A model generated the notes under the pieces. It saw only the letters and a list, made by a program, of their open reading frames with translations, had not been told where the DNA came from and searched no databases. Positions 1-7,345 of a DNA stretch of 64,000 nucleotides are shown here, piece by piece. A program made the position numbers and the translations under genes. The stretch's first letter is position 1. Each line of letters opens with the position of its first letter. Origin of the DNA: an uncultured Eubacteriales bacterium (lineage in GTDB: Bacteria; Bacillota; Clostridia; Christensenellales; Aristaeellaceae); assembly GCA_900316415.1 (NCBI GenBank), contig ONCV01000014.1, forward strand, positions 25,147-89,146, read 5' to 3'.

Positions 1-1062
1 GACTTCCTGGCCTCCCAGTTCAATTCCACGACCTGCACCAACGAAACCAAGGCCTATTCCCTGTTGGATCAGGCGGCCAGCCGGCGCAGCGAGGACGGGA
101 TGCCCCGGATGAACTATGCCCTGGCGGATCAGATGATCGGCTGGGCCCGGGATCACGGCATTGGCGTCCGCGGCCATGTGCTGACCTGGGATGCCTACAT
201 GACCGGGTGGTTCTTCCACGAAGGGTATGACGCGTCCCGTCCCGTCGCCTCCCGGGAGGTGCTGCTGGCCCGCATGGAAAGCTATATTACGCAGGTCATG
301 ACGCATTTTGAAACGGAATTCCCCGGCGTCATCTACTGCTGGGACGTGGTCAACGAGGCCATGGGCGACGGTCCCGCCGATTGTCTGGCCGGCGACCCCT
401 GCCTTCTGCGGACCACCCGGAGCGGTCAGCCGAACCTGTTCTATGAATATGTCGGGGCGGACTACGTGGAGTATTCCTTCCTGTATGCCCGCAATGCGGC
501 GGAAGCGCTGGGAAAGGATATCCGGCTCTTCTACAACGATTACAATATGCTTTACCCCGCCAAGCGGGAGGCGGCGAAGCATCTGGTGGAGAAGATCAAT
601 TCCTTCGCCCTGGATCAATCCGGGAATCCCCGGAAACTGATCGATGGAATCGGCATGCAGGGGTATATGGGCGGCTATGGTGTTCAGGACGGATGCCTGA
701 GCGAGGATCTGATCACCCATACGCGGGACAGCATTCGGGCCTTCGCGGACCTGGGCATGGAGGTGCATATCACCGAAATGGCCCTCCGGAATTATGAGGA
801 GAGCCAGTCGAAGGCCCATGCCGCGTTCTATGGCCGCATGTTTGAAATGCTGGGCCGGATCAACCGGGAACTGGGCCGGAACGTGCTGACCAACGTCACC
901 GTCTGGGGTGTGCAGGATGTGACCCCCAACGCCCGCAATGAGTATACCTGGAAGCTGAACGGTACCTTCTCCGGTCTCCTGACCGAGAAGGATGAAATCA
1001 AAACTTCCTTTGACGCGCTCTATGACGCCCTGGCCGGGGCGGCGGAGGAAGCCGCGCCCTGA
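1..1062 (+). CDS. GH10 endo-1,4-beta-xylanase, 5'-truncated by window edge
   Basis: Hydrolyses internal beta-1,4 bonds of xylan. The reading frame is open from base 1, so the gene begins upstream; the first visible residues (QFNSTTCTNETK) match the early GH10 strand that is usually FNS-x-T-x-ENE. The acid/base glutamate lies in WDVVNEA (codon at 355-357) and the nucleophile in ITEM (codon at 775-777), the normal GH10 spacing. The rest of the (beta/alpha)8 barrel runs to the end (VTVWGVQD near the C-terminus). About 353 residues are visible with no C-terminal binding module. Whether it has a signal peptide cannot be seen. A GH120 beta-xylosidase lies 6 kb downstream and would act on its products. 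Confidence 0.93.
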   Translation, partial: DFLASQFNSTTCTNETKAYSLLDQAASRRSEDGMPRMNYALADQMIGWARDHGIGVRGHVLTWDAYMTGWFFHEGYDASRPVASREVLLARMESYITQVMTHFETEFPGVIYCWDVVNEAMGDGPADCLAGDPCLLRTTRSGQPNLFYEYVGADYVEYSFLYARNAAEALGKDIRLFYNDYNMLYPAKREAAKHLVEKINSFALDQSGNPRKLIDGIGMQGYMGGYGVQDGCLSEDLITHTRDSIRAFADLGMEVHITEMALRNYEESQSKAHAAFYGRMFEMLGRINRELGRNVLTNVTVWGVQDVTPNARNEYTWKLNGTFSGLLTEKDEIKTSFDALYDALAGAAEEAAP

Positions 1063-1079
1063 TTCCGCTCCTCTGCACA

Positions 1080-1111
1080 AAAGGAAGCCGCGCATCCGCG
1101 CGGCTTCCTTT
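1080..1111. terminator. Bidirectional intrinsic terminator between convergent genes
   Basis: Perfect 14-bp inverted repeat (arms 1080-1093 and 1098-1111) with a 4-nt loop. T-rich sequence follows on the plus strand (TTTG then TTTC) and TTTTGTG on the minus strand, so it can end both the xylanase and the ABC-F operon. Confidence 0.85.
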
Positions 1112-1152
1112 GTTTCATTCTGAGGGAACTCCGCCGTTTCCCGGCGGGACGC

Positions 1153-2739
1153 TTATTTCGTTTTCTCCAGATATTCCTCGTAGTTGCAGAGGTAATCCGA
1201 GATGGTTCCGTCGTCGTGGATCTCGATGATCCGGTCCGCCACGGTGGAGATAAACTGATGGTCCTGGCTGGTAAAGATGACATTGCCCGGGAAATTGATC
1301 AGCCCGTTGTTCACGGCGGTGATGGATTCCAGATCCAGATGGTTCGTCGGCTGATCCAGCAGCAGGAAGTTGGCGCCGCTGAGCATCATCCGGCTCAGCA
1401 TGCAGCGCACGCGCTCTCCGCCGGACAGAACGCTGACGGGCTTGTAGACATCGTCCCCGCTGAAGAGCATCCGTCCCAGGAATCCCCGCATGTAGGTCTC
1501 CAGCTGCTCGGGAGAATACTGGGCAAACCACTGCATCATGGTCAGGTCGCATCCGTCAAAGAAGGCGCTGTTATCCTTGGGGAAATAGCTGGTGGAAATC
1601 GTGACGCCCCATTTTACGCTTCCGCTGTCGGGCTGAATTTCCTCCGCCAGAATGCGGAACAGGGCCGTCTCCGCCTGCTCGTTTCCGTCCAGGGCGATCT
1701 TCTGTCCCTTGGTAACCAGGAAGCTGACATCCTTCAGCAACTGAACGCCGTCCTGGGTGTAATTCAGCCCGGTCACCTGCAGGATATCCTTTCCGGCTTC
1801 CCGGTCCGGCGTGAAGGCCACGTAGGGATACCGGCGGCTGGAGGCGGGCATCTGCTCAATGGTCAGCTGATCCAGCAGCTTCCGGCGGCTGGTGGCCTGC
1901 TTCGCCTTGCTTTTGTTGCTGGAAAAGCGCTGGATGAAGGCCTGCAGCTCCCGGATCTTATCTTCCCGGCGCTTCTTCTGGTCGTTCATCAGGCTCTGCA
2001 TGATCCGGCTGCTCTCGTACCAGAAATCGTAGTTGCCCACGTACAGCTTCACCTGGTTATAATCGATATCCACGATATGGGTGCAGATATTGTTCAGGAA
2101 CCACCGGTCGTGGGAAACCACAATCAGCGTGCCGGGGAAATCCATCAGGAAGTCTTCCAGCCAGGCCACGGAACGGTTGTCCAGGTTGTTTGTCGGCTCG
2201 TCCAGCAGCAGGATGTCCGGATTGCCGAACAGCGCCTGAGCCAGCAGCACCTTGAACTTGTCCCCCGCCTGCAGCTCGGACATCATCATGCTGTGCTCCT
2301 CTGTCGGAATGCCCAGCCCGGTCAGCAGGGTGGCGGCGTCGCTCTCCGCGTTCCATCCGTCCATCTCGGCGAATTCGCCTTCCAGTTCCGCGGCCTTTTC
2401 TCCGTCCGCTTCGCTGAAATCCGGCTTTGCATACAGGGCGTCCTTTTCCTGCATGATGTCATACAGCCGCTGGTTTCCCATGATCACGGTATCCATCACC
2501 GGATACGCGTCGTACATGAACTGATCCTGCTTCAGGGTGCTCAGCCGTTCGTTGGCGGGAATCGTAACGGAACCGGTCGTAGGCTCCAGCTCCCCGCTGA
2601 GGATTTTCAGAAAGGTCGACTTTCCCGCCCCGTTCGCACCGATGATGCCGTAGCAGTTTCCGGGGAGAAATTTCAGATCCGCTCCGGAAAAGAGCTTCTG
2701 TCCGCCGAAGGTCAGGGATACGTTGCTGACTGTTACCAT
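1153..2739 (-). CDS. ABC-F family ATPase (YkpA/YbiT-like)
   Basis: Soluble protein with two ABC ATPase domains and no membrane segment, 528 aa. ABC-F proteins act at the ribosome, in translation rescue or antibiotic resistance. Domain 1 (residues about 1-250) has Walker A GANGAGKST, signature SELQAGDK and Walker B ILLLDEPTNNLD. A charged linker follows (about 250-310). Domain 2 has signature SVLSGGERVR and Walker B LLLDQPTNHLD, but its Walker A is degenerate (DGNEQAETA, no GKS/T). Some YkpA-like proteins are known for a divergent second P-loop, so this may be a subfamily trait. ATG start with an upstream GGAGAAGAACGG site. Last gene of the uvrC/pepV run; the terminator follows. Confidence 0.92.
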   Translation of the reverse strand: MVTVSNVSLTFGGQKLFSGADLKFLPGNCYGIIGANGAGKSTFLKILSGELEPTTGSVTIPANERLSTLKQDQFMYDAYPVMDTVIMGNQRLYDIMQEKDALYAKPDFSEADGEKAAELEGEFAEMDGWNAESDAATLLTGLGIPTEEHSMMMSELQAGDKFKVLLAQALFGNPDILLLDEPTNNLDNRSVAWLEDFLMDFPGTLIVVSHDRWFLNNICTHIVDIDYNQVKLYVGNYDFWYESSRIMQSLMNDQKKRREDKIRELQAFIQRFSSNKSKAKQATSRRKLLDQLTIEQMPASSRRYPYVAFTPDREAGKDILQVTGLNYTQDGVQLLKDVSFLVTKGQKIALDGNEQAETALFRILAEEIQPDSGSVKWGVTISTSYFPKDNSAFFDGCDLTMMQWFAQYSPEQLETYMRGFLGRMLFSGDDVYKPVSVLSGGERVRCMLSRMMLSGANFLLLDQPTNHLDLESITAVNNGLINFPGNVIFTSQDHQFISTVADRIIEIHDDGTISDYLCNYEEYLEKTK

Positions 2740-2775
2740 CTTTCCGTTCTTCTCCTTGTCTTCTTTCTCGGGATC

Positions 2776-4143
2776 TCACAGATCCGCGCACAGCCGCAGC
2801 AGCGCGTTGGCATAAATCTTCATGGCCAGCATCAGGCTGTCAATGCTCTCATATTCGTTCGCCAGGTGCGCCAGCTCCTCCTCGCCGGGGAACACGGCCC
2901 CGAAGGCAACGCCCTGCTTCAGCACCTTCGCATAGGTTCCGCCGCCAGTGGACTGTGCCTCTCCGGGAAGGCCGCTTTCCTCCTCATAGGCCGCCAGCAG
3001 GCTGGATACCAGCTCGCTGTCCGCGGGAACGTGATGGGGCGCCTTCTGGGTGGTCACCTTCACCTGGATTCCCGGAAGATGGGCCGCGCAGGCTTCCTTC
3101 AGCTGCTCCTGATCCGCTTCGACAGGGCAGCGGAAGTCCAGCGTCCCGATCCATTCGCCCTGCTCCAGACGCAGGATCCCCATATTGTTGGTCAGCGGGC
3201 CGGAAACTTCATCCTCGCAGGCGCATCCCAGGCTTTTTCCGTCACTCTCCAGCCCAACCGCGTCCGCCAGGGTGGCGATGCCGCCCTGCGCTCCGAGGGC
3301 TTTCAGCAGCTTCAGCATCATTCCGATGGCGCTGCGTTTTCCCTCCGGATAGGCGCTGTGTCCGGAAATTCCCGCGGCGGTTACCCAAACGCCCTCGTCC
3401 GTGACCTCCGCCCGGTAATCCAGGCCGGTTTCCTCTGCGTAGCTCCGGACCTGTTCCGCCAGCTCTTTTCCGCCTTCCAGCAGCGCCCGGCATTCCCCGG
3501 CGATGACGTTGGGCCGCTCGCCGGTAGCCATCCGAAGGATCTTCAGCCCCTCCGCCGCGGCGGGAAAGCGCACTTCAAAGCCAAGCATCCCCTTCTCCGT
3601 GTTGATCAGGGGGAAAGACGCGTCCGGGCTGAAGCCTATTTCGGGCATTTCCGCATGCTCCGCGTAATAGTGCATGCATTCCCAGTCGCATTCCTCATCC
3701 CCGCCCATGATCAGGCGGATGCTGCGCTTCAGGGGCACGCCCGCCTCCTTCAGCGCCTTCATGGCGAACATCGCCGCCAGGGTCGGGCCCTTGTCGTCAT
3801 TGGTTCCCCGTCCGTAGATCCGTCCGTTTTCAATCTCCGCGCCGAAGGGATCCTTCCTCCATCCGTCCCCCACGGGCACCACGTCCAGATGGCCGAGCAC
3901 TCCCAGCACCTCCGGCCGATCTCCCAGGGTTGCGTCGCAGGCATATCCGTCAAAGAAGCGAACCCGGAAGCCCATCTTCTCCGCGGTCGCTCCGGCCAGC
4001 TTCATCATCCGGCTGATCCCGGGGCCGAAGGGAGCGCCTTCCGCCGGCTCCTCCTTCACGGAGGGCACGCGGACCCACTCCTGCAGCGTTTGGACGAACT
4101 CGTCCCGGTATCCGTCGATCAGCGCATTGATCTTCTCCCGCAT
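2776..4143 (-). CDS. pepV: M20 family dipeptidase (PepV-like)
   Basis: Cytoplasmic zinc dipeptidase, probably a late step of peptide use. It shows the PepV motifs in order: GHLDVVPVGDGW (metal His and Asp), GRGTNDDKGP (bridging Asp), GDEECDWECM (general-base Glu pair), FSPDASFPLI, and a C-terminal metal-binding GGGTYAK region. The open frame extends to 4203, but the start chosen at 4143 has GGAGG eight bases upstream; an ATG at 4149 is too close to that site and the 4203 start would overlap the gene upstream. 455 aa from this start, close to the usual family length. Lies 36 bp from the ABC-F gene and 16 bp from the small hypothetical gene, so probably co-transcribed. Confidence 0.92.
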   Translation of the reverse strand: MREKINALIDGYRDEFVQTLQEWVRVPSVKEEPAEGAPFGPGISRMMKLAGATAEKMGFRVRFFDGYACDATLGDRPEVLGVLGHLDVVPVGDGWRKDPFGAEIENGRIYGRGTNDDKGPTLAAMFAMKALKEAGVPLKRSIRLIMGGDEECDWECMHYYAEHAEMPEIGFSPDASFPLINTEKGMLGFEVRFPAAAEGLKILRMATGERPNVIAGECRALLEGGKELAEQVRSYAEETGLDYRAEVTDEGVWVTAAGISGHSAYPEGKRSAIGMMLKLLKALGAQGGIATLADAVGLESDGKSLGCACEDEVSGPLTNNMGILRLEQGEWIGTLDFRCPVEADQEQLKEACAAHLPGIQVKVTTQKAPHHVPADSELVSSLLAAYEEESGLPGEAQSTGGGTYAKVLKQGVAFGAVFPGEEELAHLANEYESIDSLMLAMKIYANALLRLCADL

Positions 4144-4159
4144 TTCCATTTCCTCCCGC

Positions 4160-4453
4160 CTAAAACTCATTCCGATAGTCCCTGCTCTTTTTCTTCGGGG
4201 CATCGGGATCGATGTATTCGATTTCCATCCGCTGAAACGGAACCGGTTCGAAGAAAGCGTCCGGCAGGAAGCGGGTCATCCCGAATTCCTCCCATTCCCG
4301 CTGGTTTTTGTCCAGCCACACCGGCTCCGCCAGGTCCAGCTGGCGGCAGGCCTCGAGCAGCGCGTCCCGGGGATCCTCCCTTCCGCAGGGAACCGTCGCC
4401 TGACGGTCGATCCGGTGATTCACATAGGTCTTGACCCATAATGCCGTCGCCAA
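4160..4453 (-). CDS. Small conserved hypothetical protein, 97 aa, TTG start
   Basis: No function recognised. The protein is acidic and aromatic-rich, without signal peptide or membrane segment. An N-terminal half (WVKTYVNHRIDRQ...) that could be a small alpha/beta fold leads to a charged C-terminal tail (PKKKSRDYRNEF). The start is TTG, supported by GGAGG eight bases upstream and by the lack of any in-frame ATG or GTG nearby. The gene sits between uvrC (42 bp upstream) and pepV (16 bp downstream), with spacing typical of an operon. An overlapping frame at 4167-4484 has no ribosome site and is disregarded. Confidence 0.7.
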   Translation of the reverse strand: MATALWVKTYVNHRIDRQATVPCGREDPRDALLEACRQLDLAEPVWLDKNQREWEEFGMTRFLPDAFFEPVPFQRMEIEYIDPDAPKKKSRDYRNEF

Positions 4454-4495
4454 TTTCAGATCCTCCGTTTCCGGCCGAAGCCACCGGATATTATC

Positions 4496-6358
4496 TCATG
4501 ATTGCTCTTTGGGCGCAAGTCTTTCTTTCACGGCTTCGGCGGTTTTCCGGGTCATTCCCTTCACGGCGGCAATCTCCTCCACGGGGGCTTCCCGAAGGTT
4601 CTTCAGGCTTCCGAAGGCCTTCAGCAGCGCCTTGCGCCGCTCGGGCCCGATGCCGGGAACATCCTCCAGCTGGCTGTGGGTAAACGCCCTGGCCCGCAGC
4701 ACCCGGTGATGAATGATGCCAAAGCGGTGTGCCTCGTTCCGGACCCGCTGCACCAGCTGCAGCTCCGGCGTATGGTGATCCAGCCGAATGGGATCCTCGG
4801 CTCCGGGCAGCCAGATCTCCTCCTCCTTCTCCGCCAGGCCGAACATCGTGGGAGGAGTCACCCCGAGCTCCTCCAGCGCTTCCATCGCGAAGCGCAGCTG
4901 CTGGGGACCGCCATCGATCAGAATCAGATCCGGCAGGTCCGAGAATTTACCGTTCTCCACGCCCTCCTCCCGGTCCCGGATCGCGTGGGCATATCTCCGG
5001 CCCAGCACCTCTTTCAGCGAGGCGAAATCATTCGCGCCTTCCACGGTTTTGATTCGGAAGCGGCGGTATTCCTTCCGGGCGGGGACGCCGTCGATGAACA
5101 CCACCATGGAGGCCACGCTCTGCTGCCCCTGGGTATTGGAAATATCGTATCCTTCTATTCGCCTTGGATAAACCTCCATGCCCAGAATCCTGCCCAGATT
5201 CGTGGCCGCGCCGACCGTGCGCTCCTCCTGGATCGTCCGGCGGGCATTGCGCTTCTTCAGCGCGTCCTCCGCGTTCTTGACCGCCAGCAGCACGAGCTCA
5301 TGCTTCTCACCCCGCTGCGGAATCCGCAGCGTGACCGCGCTGCCCTTCTTCTCCCTCAGCCAGCCCTCCAGCTGTTCCGTCATGCCCTCCGGAAGGGTCT
5401 GGCACAGAATGTTCCGGGGAATCAGCGCAGCCTCCTCGTAATACTGGGTCATAAAGCCGGCGATCACCTCGCCCGCCTCTTCTCCGCCTTCCCGGGGAAG
5501 CAGAAAATGATCCCCGCCGATCATGCGGCCGCCCCGGACGTACAGGATCTGAATCATGGCGTCCAGCCCGTCCTGGGCCAGGGCGATCAGATCCTGCTCG
5601 CTGCCGTCCGTCCGCAGCGCGATCTGCCGTTCCATGAGCCCCTGCACATCCCGGATCTTGTCCCGGATCTGAGCCGCGCGTTCATATCGCATGGCGGCAG
5701 CGGCGGCGGCCATTTCCTCCTTCATCTGGTTCACTACCGGCTGATAGTCTCCCTCCAGAAAGTGAACCACGCCGGCGATCATCCGGTGGTATTCCTCTTC
5801 GGTGCATTTCCCGGCGCAGGGAGCCTTGCACCGGTGTATGTCATAATTGACGCAGGGGCGCTTCGGCGTTTTGGGCGGCAGCTGCTGGCGGCAGGTCCGC
5901 AGCGGAAACACGCCCCTCACGGCTTCGATGACCTGCTTCACCGCGCTGGCACCGATATACGGTCCGAAATACTTCGCGCCGTCCTTCTCCAGCCGGCGGG
6001 TGATCTCCAGCCGGGGAAAAGGCTCCTTCAGATTGATTTTCAGATAAGGATAGTGCTTGTCGTCCTTCAGCAGAATATTGTAGTAGGGCCGGTGCAGCTT
6101 GATCAGGTTGCATTCCAGGATCAGCGCCTCCAGATTGGTTTCGCACAGCAGAATCTCGAAATCATCGATATGGCTGATCATGGCCGCGACCTTCGGCGTA
6201 TGGGCCGTATCGCGAAAATAGCTGCGAACCCTGTTTTTCAGATTCACAGCCTTTCCCACGTAGATAATCGTGCCTTCCCGATCCTTCATCAGGTAGCATC
6301 CGGGAGAATCCGGCAGCATCCGGATCTTCTCCTCCAGTTTTTCGCCCCAGTCGATCAC
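4496..6358 (-). CDS. uvrC: Excinuclease ABC subunit C
   Basis: Makes both incisions around bulky DNA lesions with UvrA and UvrB. Full length at 620 aa. An N-terminal GIY-YIG-type nuclease domain (residues about 13-95, with IIYVGKA and NLKNRVRSYF) is followed by a UVR motif (about 195-240, RYERAAQIRDKIRD) for UvrB contact, the RNase H-like C-terminal nuclease (EGYDISNTQGQQSVASMVVF, ILIDGGPQQL) and a terminal double helix-hairpin-helix (VPGIGPERRKALLKAFGS). Start is GTG with GGAAGG nine bases upstream. It lies 18 bp after the 161-aa membrane protein gene and is probably expressed from the promoter at 6887-6915. Confidence 0.97.
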   Translation of the reverse strand: MIDWGEKLEEKIRMLPDSPGCYLMKDREGTIIYVGKAVNLKNRVRSYFRDTAHTPKVAAMISHIDDFEILLCETNLEALILECNLIKLHRPYYNILLKDDKHYPYLKINLKEPFPRLEITRRLEKDGAKYFGPYIGASAVKQVIEAVRGVFPLRTCRQQLPPKTPKRPCVNYDIHRCKAPCAGKCTEEEYHRMIAGVVHFLEGDYQPVVNQMKEEMAAAAAAMRYERAAQIRDKIRDVQGLMERQIALRTDGSEQDLIALAQDGLDAMIQILYVRGGRMIGGDHFLLPREGGEEAGEVIAGFMTQYYEEAALIPRNILCQTLPEGMTEQLEGWLREKKGSAVTLRIPQRGEKHELVLLAVKNAEDALKKRNARRTIQEERTVGAATNLGRILGMEVYPRRIEGYDISNTQGQQSVASMVVFIDGVPARKEYRRFRIKTVEGANDFASLKEVLGRRYAHAIRDREEGVENGKFSDLPDLILIDGGPQQLRFAMEALEELGVTPPTMFGLAEKEEEIWLPGAEDPIRLDHHTPELQLVQRVRNEAHRFGIIHHRVLRARAFTHSQLEDVPGIGPERRKALLKAFGSLKNLREAPVEEIAAVKGMTRKTAEAVKERLAPKEQS

Positions 6359-6376
6359 GTTTTCTGTCCTTCCTGA

Positions 6377-6862
6377 TCAGTTCAGCGCGTTGATCACCAG
6401 CTGCAGGTCCGCCAGCGCGTTCTGCAGGTTGGTCTGGTATTCCCCGGTATCCATTCCGGTGGTCAGAAACTGCAGATAATTGTCAATGGAGGACTGCAGC
6501 GCGGTCAGGCTTTCCTCCTGCACCAGCAGGCCGGACGCGCCTTCCATGCCGACGCTCAGATCGTTGGCGGTGATAATGGCGTAAATATTGCTCCGCACCT
6601 GGGCCAGGATTGCGGCGGAGCTGGCTCCCGCGTTCCGGCTGAGCGAGGTCGTCAGCCGAACCGCGGTGGCAATTTCATTCTGCATCCGCTGAATAATCAG
6701 ATTCCGGGAAACCGACCGGCTCTGCACCGCGGGCAGCGCCACAGCGATGGACACGATCAGTGCCGTAATCAGCAGCAGAATCAGGATATTTTTGACGCGG
6801 TTGCGCCGGCTCTGGGAAACCGGCACCATCGGCTCATTGACCTGCGAATATCTGCGATACAT
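6377..6862 (-). CDS. Single-pass membrane protein of unknown function, 161 aa
   Basis: Function not recognised. An N-terminal basic stretch (SRRNRVKN) precedes one hydrophobic segment at about residues 25-45, so the rest (about 46-161) should face outside. That part is predicted helical and rich in Ala, Ser, Leu and Gln, suggesting a coiled or helical-bundle ectodomain. First gene of the run ending in the ABC-F gene, directly behind a good promoter; SD GGAGGAGGCGAGAG upstream of the ATG. The link with uvrC may be only positional. Confidence 0.8.
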   Translation of the reverse strand: MYRRYSQVNEPMVPVSQSRRNRVKNILILLLITALIVSIAVALPAVQSRSVSRNLIIQRMQNEIATAVRLTTSLSRNAGASSAAILAQVRSNIYAIITANDLSVGMEGASGLLVQEESLTALQSSIDNYLQFLTTGMDTGEYQTNLQNALADLQLVINALN

Positions 6863-6886
6863 GGTCTCTCGCCTCCTCCAGGCCGT

Positions 6887-6915
6887 ATTCTATCACAGTT
6901 CTTTCCGAATTGCAA
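6887..6915 (-). promoter_or_regulatory. Sigma-A-type promoter for the membrane protein-uvrC operon
   Basis: TTGCAA (6910-6915), 17-bp spacer, TAGAAT (6887-6892) on the minus strand, about 25 bp before the ATG at 6862. Confidence 0.7.
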
Positions 6916-7080
6916 AAGAGCAGTGCTATCTCTCCCACTTTTTCTTGCACTTGCGAAAGAAATCCTTCCTTCTTCCCCACTCTTCCGCCGGATTTCTCCC
7001 CCAAAGCCGCAGATAGGAAGAAAAGGAACACCAAGAAGCAAAGCAAACACAAAACCGAAACGGACGGTATTTCATGGCAA

Positions 7081-7120
7081 AAGAAAACCCCGGAAGCCTT
7101 GCTTCAAGCGGCTTCCGGGG
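7081..7120 (-). terminator. Intrinsic terminator of tRNA-Arg(CCG)
   Basis: An 11-bp stem (arms 7088-7098 and 7110-7120; GCC-rich) lies immediately 3' of the tRNA and is followed on the minus strand by TTTTCTTTT. Confidence 0.85.
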
Positions 7121-7124
7121 ATCG

Positions 7125-7198
7125 TACGCCCGGCAGGATTCGAACCTGTGACCTTCAGAGTCGGAGTCTGACACTCTATCCAACTGAGCTACGAGCGC
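7125..7198 (-). tRNA. tRNA-Arg (anticodon CCG)
   Basis: Cloverleaf folds on the minus strand. The acceptor GCGCUCG pairs with CGGGCGU with two G-U pairs. The D-arm has GG, the anticodon stem UCAGA/UCUGA encloses CUCCGAC giving anticodon CCG, and the T-loop is UUCGAAU. Position 49-65 is an A-C mismatch. CCA is not encoded. Reads the CGG arginine codon, which is common in these GC-rich genes. Confidence 0.96.
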
Positions 7199-7210
7199 CC
7201 AACAGCAGTT

Positions 7211-7239
7211 ACTTTACCACAGACTTCAGGAATTGTCAA
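7211..7239 (-). promoter_or_regulatory. Promoter of tRNA-Arg(CCG)
   Basis: Perfect TTGACA (7234-7239), 17-bp spacer, TAAAGT (7211-7216) on the minus strand, 12 bp before the tRNA 5' end. Confidence 0.8.
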
Positions 7240-7262
7240 ATCTTAATTTTGTTTTTCCGCCC

Positions 7263-7291
7263 TTGCCCCCCACCCGAAATCATGGTAGAAT
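7263..7291 (+). promoter_or_regulatory. Promoter for the GH120 beta-xylosidase gene
   Basis: TTGCCC (7263-7268), 17-bp spacer, TAGAAT (7286-7291), about 55 bp before the ATG at 7346. It diverges from the tRNA promoter. Confidence 0.65.
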
Positions 7292-7345
7292 TCTCGCAGT
7301 GTACCGGTTTTCCGGATTCCATAGGAAGGAAAGGAATGAAAGAAC

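Noticed and set aside
1216..4434. Very long open frame (over 1000 codons) on the plus strand
   Set aside because: It lies antisense to the ABC-F and dipeptidase genes, has no ribosome site and no domain, and comes from the GC-rich third positions of the real genes. The same holds for long antisense frames opposite uvrC, GH120, the chimera, RNase J, GH31, the sensor kinase, the NRPS and MATE.
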